NCBI GenBank assembly: GCA_039720395.1
Contig: CM077824.1
Span: 18,499,046-18,563,045 of the forward strand
Length of the DNA: 64,000 nt
Direction: 5' to 3'
From: Liquidambar formosana
Lineage: Eukaryota; Streptophyta; Magnoliopsida; Saxifragales; Altingiaceae
Part shown: piece by piece, positions 45,059 to 56,461 of the stretch
Position numbering within the stretch: position 1 is the first letter of the stretch
How the letters are laid out: each line of letters opens with the position of its first letter
Notes under the pieces: generated by a model
The model's input: the letters and a program-made list of their open reading frames with translations, nothing else
What the model was told of the DNA's origin: nothing
Databases searched by the model: none
Made by a program: the position numbers and the translations under genes

Positions 45059-46164
45059 AATGCAAGATCCTGAATGAGGTGCCGTATTGGTATAAGAAAA
45101 ATTCAAAATTCAAAATTCAAAATTATGACTGTTATATTATCACATCATTTAAATTGTTGAGTTTGAAATATATTTGCATTTTTTACCATGTTATTCATCC
45201 ATCAAGCGATGTGACACTATCTTCTTTCCTCTCTTCTTTTTTTTATTTTTTATTTATTTATTTTTTAAAACTCACACATAATAATCCAACACGGTATGGT
45301 ATTGATAGAACTTATTTAGAGAGAGACTGAATTTACAAAATACACCAATCCAAGTGATTACTGACAAACGCTTTCTTTAAACATAAGAAACTTACGTTTT
45401 CTATTAATCGCGAATTTGCTCCTTTAAATCAATCTATGCATAAACATAAGAAACTTACTTTTTCACTAAAGGCGTGTAGTAAACTTCTAAATTGTCGACC
45501 ACTCGAGTCTGTCCTCAACTTGCGGTCTTGTGGTGAGCTCGGCATGTCCCAGCCTGGCCCCAAAGTCGCATCCCACGTCATGTGAAAAATTTGTCTCTGC
45601 TGTGACTCGTCTCTAACGAACCCCAACAAGTCAAATTCTTCTCCTTTTTTTCCATAAAAAAATTCTAATAAAGAAAATTAAAATGAAAACCCCTTTTGGT
45701 CCACTTCGTTATTTCAAACATTACTCGTATAATTTATGACATTAAAAAAGTAATAAAATCTTAATTAAATTATTATAATGAAATAATTACAACTTTTTAT
45801 TTTTATTTTTATTTTTTATTTTTTCGAATTCCTACTTGTAGAGACCTTGGGCTGTTGGGTCAAGCAATTATGTCATTGGTTGGACGGGAGAGGATTCGTC
45901 CACGCGCATAGAGTGCTTGTCATTTACGCCTATATTATGCAACAGAGTTTACCCGAATATTATAAGTCAATTCAAATGACCCGTCACAGAGGAAATTGGA
46001 AAGCCAAGCCGCCGGACCATGCTAGGAGTCTTGAAATTGTATTTCTAAAAGAGTCACGAGTCTGGTACATATTTTATTGTCTAACAATTACTTCTTATAA
46101 AATAAGAGGTTTGCTAGAGAAATGGTCTATAATAATAAAAAGTTTATCTAAATTATATTTTTCT
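43922..46164. other. AT-rich intergenic stretch, no gene supported
   Basis: It holds an A homopolymer (about 45027-45054) and T/A-rich tracts. The frames 45013-45330 and 45847-46176 have no recognisable motif. A weak SINE-like patch (GGGGTCCAAGTC on the minus strand near 44560) was seen but not called. Confidence 0.45.
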
Positions 46165-48160
46165 CTTAATGAATAGATTTTAAAATCCAATCGTCTCTTA
46201 TAAAGTTTAATTCATCGTATTCGTAATCTGATAAAATTCTTAATATCCAATGTTTTCTTAGATTTAAATCGTTTTTTTCTTGGTTAAGATTAAAATTTGG
46301 TATAAATCTAATATTTCGTAAGTCTAACAAATTCTTTTTCTTCTTATAAAAACTCTTAGATTTATATTCTTGCAAACTTCGTTACGAGTATTAAGGATTT
46401 CATCTTTATCTTCTACTCTATTAATCTCTATTAGTTTTCTTTGAATTGTGCAAAGCCAATTAATTATGTGATCAGGATATGCAAAAGTTCCAACTTTTTC
46501 TAAAGGATGCTTTGTTTCTACATCTTCGTTAATACTAATTTCTCTACTTAGTCTATCAATTTTTGGGTCTATTTTAGTTCTTAAATAATAAACAAAGTCT
46601 AGAAATATGCTCATATATTATTAATTGAAATTTATAATTTGTTGCAGGTTTAAAGGCTTTCTAGGAAAATTATATATGTCAATTAAAAGGCTATTAATAC
46701 TAGTATGCTGGTTAATATATTGATGAAATTCTTGAATTGGATGTAGAATTAATAAGTCTCTTATTGAATCTAATTTTTCATTTGTTAGGTCAGAAAGGGT
46801 TAATAAAATCTAGATCTTATTTCTGAATAAGTTGTCTATAGCTTAACTAATATTAAATTTGGGATTTCTTCAAATCTTTGATAAGTTAAGGAATTTTTTT
46901 TCTTTTTTATAAATCTAATTAATCTTTCTATTCTTCTTTGAATAAAATGTAGTCTATTTACTGCTTCACTGATCTCTGGATAATCTTCAGCTATATTAAA
47001 TAGCTTCCACTGTCTTATTTGTTTTATCCATGCTAAAATAGATGTAAGGTAGATATAAGTTCCTCTAAAGTCGAGTAAATATGATATGTTGTCTATGTCA
47101 AAGCTAGGTATCTTGCTATATCTAGAGATGTCAAGGGTCAAATCTGCTTTCTTCGTAATGATTGTATTCTAACAGTATGCTCATAAGTTGGGGTGTGTGC
47201 GGATCGGTTTGGAGCGGTTAGGAGAGAAATCACCAACCAACCCATCAAGGGAGGTTTGCAAAATTTTCAACCCATCGCCAAACCGTTAGTTCTAAAAACC
47301 GGCGGATTGGTTGATTTCTTTAGGCAGTTTTGAATCAACGGTTTGGGCGGATTGGACGGGTTGTATCATTCCCTTTCATAAATTTTATGATAATTGTCAA
47401 ATGGTCGAAAAGTATACTTTTATAATCTTTATGAGAATGGTTTGTTGATTTCTTAGCAAAAATGTTTAGAAACAAACCTTTTTTTTTTTTTTTGGTAAAA
47501 AGAGACAAATCATTTAACATTCTATAATATCAAATCTCACAAAATAATTATAGATCAAGCAACAAGAAGTTTTAAAAAAACACTGTAATGACTTAACATG
47601 TATATATTATATATTTATATATATATATATATATATAATTGAAAGCGGGTTGGGTTGGTTTATTGGCGGTTTGACAAAATTCAACCCACCAATTAAACTG
47701 AACCACCAAATTTATTACTCAACCCACCCAAACCAATCCGCCTATTCTCTCAAACCGCTTGGGTCGGTGCGGAATGGAGCGGATTGGATTGGTTTGGTAG
47801 ATTAGGCAATTTTTTGCACATCCTTACTCATAAGCTAAGTAGCATACTAGAGAATATTGGTAAAATCTTTTCTCTAAGTCTTTTATTGATAATCTTAAGA
47901 TTTGGTCTTATTAATTTAAATATTTTTCTTGCAAATTCCACTTGGTATGTTTAATCACTAGTCTTCTATTATCTTAGTTACTTCTTCTGGAGTTATATTG
48001 TCTATAGAGATCTGATATATTTTTATATAATTTACTAGTCTTTTTTTCGCGCTTTCTAAAAGGGTCTCTGCTACTTCTATAGCTAATTGGCAGTTAACTC
48101 TAAGATTTCTCCAACAATCTATTAAGAGAGATCCAATTCCAGCTTTATTCAAGCATTAGA
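46165..48160 (-). other. Unidentified AT-rich coding-like block, several minus-strand frames, split by a MITE
   Basis: Four minus-strand frames with strongly A-rich codons lie in series: 47958-48152, 46836-47141, 46324-46614 and 46166-46375. All predict charged, helix-rich proteins (for example IQRRIERLIRFIKKK and HIINWLCTIQRKLIEINRVE) with many Ile, Lys and Arg(AGA) codons, unlike the two intact host genes nearby. Stops or frameshifts separate them, so this is a decayed long coding sequence or several adjacent ones. I cannot assign a family. Possibilities are an endogenous plant virus remnant or an organelle- or plasmid-derived insert. Composition and strand consistency are the only support. 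Confidence 0.4.
47188..47826. mobile_element. hAT-type MITE, 639 bp, perfect 8-bp target duplication
   Basis: It starts TTGGGGTGTGTGCGGATCGG and its right end, reverse-complemented, starts TAAGGATGTGCAAAAAATTG. CTCATAAG flanks both sides (47180-47187 and 47827-47834). The interior holds GGTTTGGGCGGATTGG-type repeats in both orientations and a TA tract (47600-47638). No transposase. It interrupts the unidentified coding-like block, so it is younger than that block. Confidence 0.85.
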
Positions 48161-50933
48161 GACTTAGTTCTTTTTTGTATTGAACCAATTATTTATTCCT
48201 AGTCTAGTATTGTAATCTTTGAGAGTAGTAGTGTATGCTAATTTAGTTATGTTGTGCTAAGCCTACTCCAGTCCCTATAGGAGTAAGCTATATCATATAT
48301 ATATGTGTACCCAAGTTCCTTCAATGAAATAAAAGTTCGTTTCATCCAACCTACGTTTCTATCAATGTGTTTTGTTGTGAATGTTGCCTTTTGCCTTTAG
48401 ACCATATACTCCACTCTGGTCATAATGAGTCGTTAATAGCCCTTGTCTAAGTTGCCGGTTTAGACTATCAACCGTGTTCAGGCATTAAGGCGTTAAGACT
48501 CATTAGACTCTTGAAGGCAAGTCAGTGAGGCAAAGATGAGTCCACAAAGAGGATTAGACGCGATCATAGGCAAGGATAACAACAAGAAAGAGAAGAAGAG
48601 AAAAGGAGGCGGAAGCTGTAGTGGACCATACCCATTCGACAAAGGTAAACTTTCACATACTTATGTTTGATATATGCTGAACTTAGGGAACACTTTAATT
48701 TATAATAACTATAAGGCTTGTGAATCTGAATTATCTACATACAATAAAGTTAATAGTTTAAAAGAAATTGTAAAAGAAGTGTTAAAAAAAAAGAAGAGAT
48801 AAGTATGATTATTATCCACATTTTAAGAATGAACTTTTATACCTTAAAAAGACCTACTCTAAACTTAGATAGTATCCCACATCTTAAATCTTTTATCTTA
48901 AAAAGGTGAAAGTGACTTTTGCATAATATAAAGTAATTATTTTTAAAGATTCTTTATTTATGTAACAACTTTTGCTGGCTAATTACACTTAAATGTAATT
49001 CGGGAGTTCCCGAAATCAGGACAGGTACACTTTTCCAAGCCGTAAAGGAGCACAAATTGGAATTGGATTTTGGATGCTGTGAAAGTATGAGATACGTCCA
49101 CTAGGTTTGGATACTGCACTCCTATCCTGCCATGTAGACAGGGGGACTACGGGGAAAAAGTGTTTCAGACCCATTGATAAAAATGAAGGCAGGTTCTCCA
49201 TTTGTCCTACTTTAACTAAACATAAATATTTAGATGATACATTTAAAATATGGGAGGGATCCGTTTATATTTGGAATAAATTTTTTTATTTCTATATTTT
49301 TCAATCATAAAAATAATATTTTACCAATTTAATCATTGGATTAAATACTTTATTGATGCATATCGTGAATGCCGAATTTTTAATAAATTAAGAGTGGTCT
49401 TGAGGGGAGTGGTAAGAATTGAAACCAAGATTTCTTGCCGAACAAAAAATCGTAAGACTACAATCCACCCCTCAAGGTTACGTAAGAAGGTACATGATGG
49501 AGCTAGAGGATTAGAGTTCATTAATAGTTGGTACCGAGTGCTTAATCTGTATCATAGTTGCGAAGATTCGTAATTCTCACCAATTAAACCATTGGGAGCA
49601 TTCATTTGAATTCATTAATAGATGGGTTTAGCCGACTCACAAAATTATTAATCATCAAATCTGTAGAGTTATTTAAAAAAATTTCTCACATTGATCCAAA
49701 AATTTAATTGAAATCAAATGACTGAGATTTTCAAGTTATTTAATTTTTAATGCGAAGAATTTGCTAAGTGATACACATTACAAGGTTTGTGTTGATTATT
49801 ATTTTAGATGATGACAAGGCATTGTACGAAAGGGACTAAAACGCATTCGTGATAATTTACTAATAAGGACCTAAATCCAGTGATAATCACACCTTAATAT
49901 TGGTCAATGTATTTATTTATTCGTATCTTTAGGAACACGCTTAGGTCAGTTTACCTCAGTTTTGAAAAATCAACTCAAAGAGCAAAGTCAAAGCAAATAC
50001 CAGACTCTGCACCAAATAGTTTTACCGAGTAAAATCTACGAGGCCACCGGCCCTCTCCCTTTCTCATTTCTCTCCCATTCATGCGAGATTGGTGTTAAGG
50101 TTTTTGTGTTTTTTTTCTTTTTTTTTGTTTTGTTTGATAGTCAGGGTGTTCGAATCAGCCTGCGCGCATTTCAACAAAATTCCTTCCTAGACGATTTTAA
50201 GGACGCACTTCCTCGCATCGGCCTGGTGCAATTAGGAATTAATTCTTATAGTGTTCTCCAAAAGAATAAAACCTAGGTCGGTAAAATATAGTGGTCTTTT
50301 TCCTAACTGGACTAACTTTCTTGGATAGATTGGTATAAGGTTTGAACCTCTGTAAAAACACTGTGAATCCCAAATTTCATCAGTAAATTTTAAACCCACT
50401 TATGACACGTTTGGTTGATTGAAATATGTAGAATTAGAATGAAATAGAGGGAGAAAGGTGCCATTAATGCACTTGATTTGAGACTTATTATCTCAGCCAA
50501 AAATAAAAAGTAAAAAAATTCAGTGACTTATTGCATGAATTCGCAAAGACTAAATTTTAGACCAAAAAATGAGAGAGAGAGTGGTTGCAGGCTTTACAGC
50601 ACAGCTGTAAATTGTAATATTATTGATATTATTTTAGTGTTCCGAAAGGCTATGGAAGAGGAAATTGCGAAGAAGAAACGTAAAAGATAAACCCAACTGA
50701 GAAGAAGACCAGGTAAACCATGCGACACCCAAAAATTTGAAGTGGAATAAATAAATAAATAAATAAATAACCCACCTCTCTAGGGAGAAAATATACTATA
50801 TACTCTTTGAAATCGGAATAATCTTAATTTTTTATTGGAAGCGCGTAAGGAACAGTGAACCCAACGAAACCAGAGATTCAAAGTCTTCTAAAACATCGGT
50901 TCTAACTTCTAAGAAGGAGAAACACATCGACCA
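48161..50933. other. Intergenic stretch upstream of the aspartyl protease gene
   Basis: 48160-48360 (TATATCATATATATATGTG, then AATGAAATAAAAG) resembles the promoter and polyadenylation area of an LTR or pararetrovirus but could not be assigned. A possible minus-strand SINE-like patch lies at 49376-49520. A TAAA repeat occurs at 50744-50770. No gene is supported. Confidence 0.4.
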
Positions 50934-51245
50934 GTGACCACAACCCAGACCTCCATCTTCTCCCTTTCTTTGTTATTGCCCTTTTTTTTACTTTTCTTTC
51001 CTTCCCTTTTCCTCCTCTACCTTAAATACAATAATCTCGGCCACCAAAAACATTACATTTTTATTTTTTCCCTTTCATTTTCTCCTGTCTTCCATTTCTG
51101 GGTTTCGATTAATTTAACTTTTCCCAAAGCTTCAAATTCAAGTTTTTGTTTGTGGAGTTTTGATTCCTGCTTGATCTTTCTCCTCTAAAAATCCTCTTTT
51201 AACCTTTTTGGGTTTTGCTTTTTCACATCCCTCTTTTTCTGGATT
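50790..51245 (+). promoter_or_regulatory. Probable promoter and 5' leader of the aspartyl protease gene
   Basis: A TATA-like ACTATATACTC lies at about 50794-50804. It is followed by a T/C-rich leader (50960-51245), typical of plant 5' untranslated regions, up to the ATG in the favourable context GACCATGG. The exact transcription start cannot be read from sequence. Confidence 0.4.
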
Positions 51246-52952
51246 TTGAAGACCATGGTTTCCAAGGCTTTCCTCGTTCTGCTTCTGCTTCCCTTTTTTT
51301 CCGCCCAATTCGAAGCGCTCGCCGGAATTCACCACCACAACAACCTCAATTCGAATGGCTCTCTTCTCACCGGTATTGAATTCCCCGACCACGCGACCTT
51401 CAATGCCGTCTCTTCCTCTTCGGCGAGTACTGGGTGTGGCCTCACAACATCAGAGAAAGCTAAACTAGCAGAACCAACCATGCAAGCGCTAGTAACACGA
51501 GAAGAAGATGACGAAGAAGACGACGAAGAAGATGATGGTGACGCTATTGTCATGGAAAACCCGCTTCAACAAGCGGTGAAGTTCAATCTAAAGCACCGAT
51601 CTTCATCGAGTCCAAAAACCCATGGCAAAAAATCCGTAATCGAATCCACCATCAGAGACCTATCCAGAATCCGGACTCTTCACACAAGAATCCTTAAGAA
51701 GAAAAACCAAAACACCATTTCAAGGCTAAACAAGGACAGACGTCTACTAGAAAAGCCGGTGATTTCACCGGCAGCTTCGCCGGAGTCTTACCCAACTGGG
51801 TTTTCCGGCCAGTTCATGGCGACTCTAGAATCCGGTATCAGCCTCGGTTCCGGGGAATACTTCATGGATGTGTTTGTGGGTACGCCTCCAAAGCATTTCT
51901 CTTTGATACTCGACACCGGCAGTGACCTCAATTGGATTCAATGCCTGCCTTGTTACGATTGTTTCGAGCAAAACGGCCCTCCTTACAATCCGAAAGAATC
52001 CTCTTCTTTTCGAAATATTAGCTGCCATGATTCTCGTTGTCAGTTGGTTTCTTCCCCTGATCCTCCACAGCCTTGCAAGGGTGAGAACCAAACATGTCCT
52101 TACTACTATTGGTATGGAGACAGCTCCAATACCACCGGCGATTTCGCGGTCGAAACCTTCACGGTTAATCTCACGGGGTCTACTGGGAAGTCAGAATTCA
52201 GGCAGGTAGAGAATGTAATGTTTGGGTGTGGTCATTGGAATAGAGGGCTGTTTCATGGGGCGGCTGGATTGCTAGGACTTGGCAGGGGGGCTCTTTCCTT
52301 TTCCTCTCAGCTCCAATCTTTGTACGGGCATTCTTTCTCATACTGCCTTGTGGATAGGAATAGTAATGCCAGTGTGAGCAGCAAGTTGATTTTCGGGGAG
52401 GACAAGGACCTCCTCGGCAATCCCAATTTGAATTTCACTGCTTTAGTCACCGGAAAGAAAAACCAAGTCGACACATTCTACTACGTCCAGATAAAATCGA
52501 TCGTCGTTGGAGGAGAGGTGCTCAGGATACCGGAGGAGACATGGCACTTGTCGGCGGATGGTGGTGGTGGAACTATCGTTGATTCAGGCACAACTCTCAG
52601 TTATTTTGCCGAGCCGGCTTATCACATTATCAAGGAGGCATTTGTGAAGAAGGTGAAGAAGTACCCACTTCTGGAAGATTTTTTCATTTTGGATCCTTGT
52701 TACAATGTGTCTGGTGTGGAGAAATTAGAGCTGCCTGAATTCGGAATTCGATTTAGCGATGGAGCCGTGTGGAATTTCCCGGTGGAGAACTATTTTCTCA
52801 AGCTAGAACCGGATGTTGTTTGTTTGACAATTGGGCCTCCTCAATCTGCACTTTCGATTATTGGGAATTATCAGCAGCAGAATTTCCATATCCTGTATGA
52901 CACAAAGAAGTCTAGGCTGGGTTATGCGCCAACAAAGTGTGCTGATCTCTAA
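51246..52952 (+). CDS. Secreted aspartyl protease, pepsin family A1, single exon, 568 aa
   Basis: It hydrolyses peptide bonds with two catalytic aspartates. The first is in ILDTGSDLNW (about residue 220) and the second in IVDSGTTLSY (about residue 445). The conserved Tyr flap lies in the WYGDSSNTTGDF region. The protein opens with a signal peptide (MVSKAFLVLLLLPFFSAQFEA), then a long propeptide with an acidic run of Asp/Glu (about 83-94) and a basic segment, then the mature enzyme from about residue 195 (SGEYFMDVFVGTPPK). The many Cys between the first Asp and the flap are the nepenthesin-type insert. The C-terminus (SIIGNYQQQNFHILYD) is complete. Overall it resembles plant proteases around At3g59080/At2g42980 and the CND41 group. 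The start is in a strong context (ACCATGG). The coding sequence is GC-richer than its surroundings and shows no defects. Confidence 0.95.
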   Translation: MKTMVSKAFLVLLLLPFFSAQFEALAGIHHHNNLNSNGSLLTGIEFPDHATFNAVSSSSASTGCGLTTSEKAKLAEPTMQALVTREEDDEEDDEEDDGDAIVMENPLQQAVKFNLKHRSSSSPKTHGKKSVIESTIRDLSRIRTLHTRILKKKNQNTISRLNKDRRLLEKPVISPAASPESYPTGFSGQFMATLESGISLGSGEYFMDVFVGTPPKHFSLILDTGSDLNWIQCLPCYDCFEQNGPPYNPKESSSFRNISCHDSRCQLVSSPDPPQPCKGENQTCPYYYWYGDSSNTTGDFAVETFTVNLTGSTGKSEFRQVENVMFGCGHWNRGLFHGAAGLLGLGRGALSFSSQLQSLYGHSFSYCLVDRNSNASVSSKLIFGEDKDLLGNPNLNFTALVTGKKNQVDTFYYVQIKSIVVGGEVLRIPEETWHLSADGGGGTIVDSGTTLSYFAEPAYHIIKEAFVKKVKKYPLLEDFFILDPCYNVSGVEKLELPEFGIRFSDGAVWNFPVENYFLKLEPDVVCLTIGPPQSALSIIGNYQQQNFHILYDTKKSRLGYAPTKCADL

Positions 52953-53929
52953 AATGTTAAAAAGAATTTGGATGCGTAGGAGACAAAACTGTAAACATGA
53001 AGAGGTAACATACATGAAATTAGATTCATTTTTTCTTTTCTTCTTTCTGTCCTTTTTTGTGAGGTTTGGGAGACTATGTATTCATAAAACAGAATCATAA
53101 CTTGATAGAACAAAATGAAATCCATTTCCTTGTTTTTTATTTTGACTGCCCCATTTCTAATTTCATCATTCTTTTCTTTTTTTTGGGTGTGATCCAACTG
53201 ACAATTTGGTCAAGAACATCATTCATAAATGACCATCATGAATTTCAATTTGCAGCTTGCTGTCATTCTCTTTAATAAAGAAGGCATTTTCTCACCTGTT
53301 TGGAGAAATATATCATCTTGTCATCATTGTACTTGGTCTAAAGACCGTATTTCCTTGAGTAGGGTTATACATACATGCAAGTCGTACACACAAAGCATAC
53401 AAACAGGCTCATATTTCTTCTTTTCTCATCATTTGGCACAGAATCAGTGCTCTAATTGGTCCTTTCCATCATTTTTTGTAAATCTTTCTGCCCACAATTC
53501 CTTTACCTTCTTCATATTTTCTTCCCAAATCATTAGCATTTTGTTCGACAGATATATCTTAATAAAAAAGAGAGTGCTTTCTAAAGGCATTGAGGACTAT
53601 TGTTAATTTCAACTTCCATACTGATGACCTTTACAACCATCTGATTGTCTCCTCTTTAATCCTCTGTAAATTTTCTTGTATTGTTCTGTACGAATTATAC
53701 AACCTAATCTTCATAAAGGTTTAGATCTAGAGATCCTTTCTTGTAATCAGTTTGTGTAATTAGGGACAATCTCGGGTTGTTTTGGAGCCAAGAAAAGGAG
53801 CTTTGATAATCTTCGAGCATCACTTTAGAAGAAATTGACTTTTCTGGACCTGTTTTACCCACCCCCTTCCTTTTCCTGGTCTACCGTACCTTCCAGATTT
53901 GACTGTTGGACTCTGTAGTACATTATCTG
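52953..53929 (+). other. 3' flank of the aspartyl protease gene
   Basis: Probable 3' untranslated region; AATAAA motifs occur near 53275 and 53560. The frame 53229-53606 has no recognisable domain and is not called. Confidence 0.5.
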
Positions 53930-54166
53930 GGGTGCCACCGCGAGAGTTGCCTAGTAGTCGGGGCGGCTAGGGCCAACGTGTTCTCGTGCATGGATTTGAG
54001 TCCACATGTAGCTTCCTCCTCGTGAATCCAGGGTGCTATTCTTTTCCAAATAGGTTGTCTTAGTGCCCATCAGAATCATCAAGGATGATATCATTAACTG
54101 ACCTTTTGTCCACTTGGTAAATATTTTATTTACCCAAAAAGGAGAATGAAAAAAAAAAAAAAAAAG
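53930..54166 (+). mobile_element. tRNA-derived SINE candidate
   Basis: A-box-like TTGCCTAGTAGTCGG (about 53947) and B-box-like GGATTTGAGTCC (53992-54003) are spaced as in tRNA genes. The body is followed by a run of about 18 A (54149-54165). No clear target duplication was found, so the borders are approximate. It is a different family from the minus-strand SINE at 24978. Confidence 0.55.
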
Positions 54167-55105
54167 ATGACTTGCAGTTTCCTGAATTTTTCCTTTTTCC
54201 TTTTTCTTTTTGGGATTTGGTTCACAAATGTGTTGTTTTCTTGTGGAGTTTAGTAGTCAAGCACTGTTTTAGCAAGGCTTGTGTCATATGTTTTCAGTGT
54301 GGTGATCGAATAACAATGTGCTTTTGTTGCTTTTTTGTTTGTGATTGCTCTCATGACATTGATTGGGCGAAGTTTGGCTTATTTTGTTATTTGTGGTGCC
54401 TGAGTTGACATTTCACATTCTGCGAAGCATTTTATGCATAAATTTTTAGGGCAAGCTTGGCTGAGTTAGATGCATGATATGAATTTTCTTTTGACTGTAA
54501 AGTTGCCCTTGTTGGAGCAATGGCTCTCATTGTACGTAGAAGCCCAACTCCAATAGGAGGTTAAATGTTTTTTCTTGCTACAAGTCCATCATTCAATCCT
54601 TATCTATTAGTGTTGCAACTATGACCAGTCATGCCTAACTTCAATGTTTTGCACTGTAATGTTTTATATCTCGTATGAGTCAACTCAATGGGCTCCTGGT
54701 TTTAGGACTTTGCCTTTGTATGGATATCGAAAAACTTGAGGAAAAGGATAGGAAAAAGCTTGAAAATATTATAGAAAAGAATCCATATGTAAGCAATTTT
54801 TGGCATTTCCTTTCTTTTCCCTCGTTGTTTCCAAGATCCATACAGAGAGCCTTAATCCTCTTAGGTTGTGTGGCAGCTATGAAATTGATGATGTCCCGTA
54901 ATAACATTGGACTCCCAAACTATCTTAAAATTGCTTCATAAAGTAAATCAAAATTTGGTTTGTCACTTATATTTTCTGTTCAGACAATGCTCTTGAGGAA
55001 TTTGAATGAGGGACCTAGGGCTCCTTCAAATCACTACTTCAAGAATTTCACAAATATCACATCCAAACACACCCTTAAAGATCATGAATGCCCTTAATTT
55101 TTAAT
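54167..55105. other. Non-coding stretch, no gene supported
   Basis: The open frames 54172-54408 and 54675-54941 carry no recognisable motif and lack plant-gene codon patterns. Nothing else is seen. Confidence 0.45.
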
Positions 55106-55408
55106 GGATAAATTACATTAAGACCCCCTCTAGAATCTGACAATTACAGATGCACTCCCTCACGCTTTTGAAATTACATTAAGACCCCTACTTTACAAAA
55201 TAAACTCCAAAAAGACTTCTCCCTCTAACCTCCGTCCATTAATCTGTTAAATCACTCTCAATTTTTTTAAAATATCCCAACTACCCTTATTGAATGACAA
55301 CTTTCATGTTAAATGCATGTGACTCATTAGTCCAACACATTCATCCAGCACATTTGATATTTTTTTTTTATTGATAAACAACTAAAAGATAATATATATA
55401 TATATATA

Positions 55409-55554
55409 GGGCTGATCATGTGCGAGATATCGCGGAATATCTTGTTCGATCACGGCCATCCATGAGCGACACACACGCATTTACGTGCTCGTGTGTGTCG
55501 CTCACAATCATCCGTGATCGAACGGGATATCTGAGATATCCTGCACATGATTAA

Positions 55555-55558
<4 letters not shown>
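55409..55558. mobile_element. Small palindromic element in a TA tract, copy 1
   Basis: The left end GGGCTGATCATGTGCGAGAT pairs with a right end whose reverse complement contains TAATCATGTGCAGGATATC. GTGATCGAAC, GAGCGACACACACG and CGTGTGTGTCGCTC form a near-perfect hairpin around 55480. It is flanked on both sides by TATATA. It shares its family with 57812-57977. Confidence 0.8.
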
Positions 55559-55599
<41 letters not shown>

Positions 55600-55606
<7 letters not shown>

Positions 55607-55740
55607 AAAAATACCAAAAAGCTTAAATTTTTTGTAGCTTTATATATATATATATAAGAAAAATACCAAAAAGCTTAAATTTTTTGTAGCTTTATATATA
55701 TATATATAAGAAAAATACCAAAAAGCTTAAATTTTTTGTC
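55600..55740 (+). repeat. Three tandem copies of a 52-bp unit with TA tracts
   Basis: The unit AAGAAAAATACCAAAAAGCT plus TAAATTTTTTGT-AGCTTTATATATA starts at 55604, 55656 and 55708. The third copy runs into the next palindromic element, so the unit looks like repeated duplication of that element's left end together with its TA flank. Confidence 0.9.
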
Positions 55741-56103
55741 CAACTGATGTGGCAACCGTCAAATTTGTTCGTTAGAAATAATTATCTATTTAATTGATGT
55801 GCAAAAAAAAAAAAAAATGATTTGCCAAGTTGCCACCTTATTTGCCACTTCTATACGTGTATCCTCATTATAATAATTGCTTTCATTTATTTCTACATAT
55901 GAGTAATGTTACATAGATCTTTAAATTTTTTTGCTCAAATCTACTTACTCAAATGAGGTGGCAACTTAGCAAATCAATTTTTTTATTTTTTTATTTTGCA
56001 AATCAATTAAAAATTTAATTAAATAAATAATTATTTTTAAGGAGCAAATCTAATAGTTATCACATCAGTTGGATAAAAAATTTAAACATTTAAACATTTT
56101 TCT

Positions 56104-56105
<2 letters not shown>
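55708..56105. mobile_element. Second inverted-repeat element nested in the TA centre
   Basis: The left arm TTGTCCAACTGATGTGGCAA pairs with the reverse complement of the right-arm block ATCACATCAGTTGGATAAA (56058-56077). Additional paired blocks are GGTGGCAACTTGGCAAAT-like sequences around 55830 and 55955. The right side passes into CATACATA and TATATA repeats. No coding capacity. Confidence 0.7.
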
Positions 56106-56151
<46 letters not shown>

Positions 56152-56461
56152 GATATAGATATATATATATATAAAATCTTTTAGTTGTTTATCAATAATA
56201 ATTAAAAAATTCAAAATTATTGGATGAACGTATTGGATTGGTGAGTTGTATGCATGTAACATGAAATTTATCATCTACAAAGGGTAGTTAGGGTATTTTG
56301 AAAAAAATTCAACATAATTTAACGGATTAATGGACGGAAGTTATAGGGAGGGCTCTCTTTGTGATTTATTTTGTAAAATAAAAGTGTCAATGTAATTTTA
56401 GGAACGTGAAAGGTGTATCTGTAATAATCAGATTCTAGAGGAGTCTTAATGCAATTTACCC

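Larger units (their letters stand above)
55106..56461. mobile_element. Outer inverted-repeat element, about 300-bp arms, 9-bp target duplication, containing nested elements
   Basis: The left arm starts GGATAAATTACATTAAGACC. The right arm, reverse-complemented, starts GGGTAAATTGCATTAAGACT. The arms stay similar to about 55390 (left) and from about 56170 (right), sharing CTTTTAGTTGTTTATCAATA. ATTTTTAAT (55097-55105) and ATTTCTAAT (56462-56470) flank it with one mismatch, pointing to a Mutator-like origin. The centre was a TA tract into which at least two further elements have gone (55409-55558 and 55708-56105). Confidence 0.8.

Noticed and set aside
48160..48360. Promoter and polyadenylation-like sequence suggestive of an LTR or pararetrovirus
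   Set aside because: No matching partner repeat, primer-binding site or same-strand coding sequence was found, so no element is called.
49376..49530. Possible minus-strand SINE (GGTTTCAATTCTTACC)
   Set aside because: Only a B-box-like motif is visible; borders and duplication not found.
51329..51553. Minus-strand poly-Ser frame in the aspartyl protease gene
   Set aside because: Antisense of the acidic Asp/Glu run in the real gene.
53229..53606. 125-codon frame 3' of the aspartyl protease
   Set aside because: No domain and AT-rich untranslated-region-like composition.
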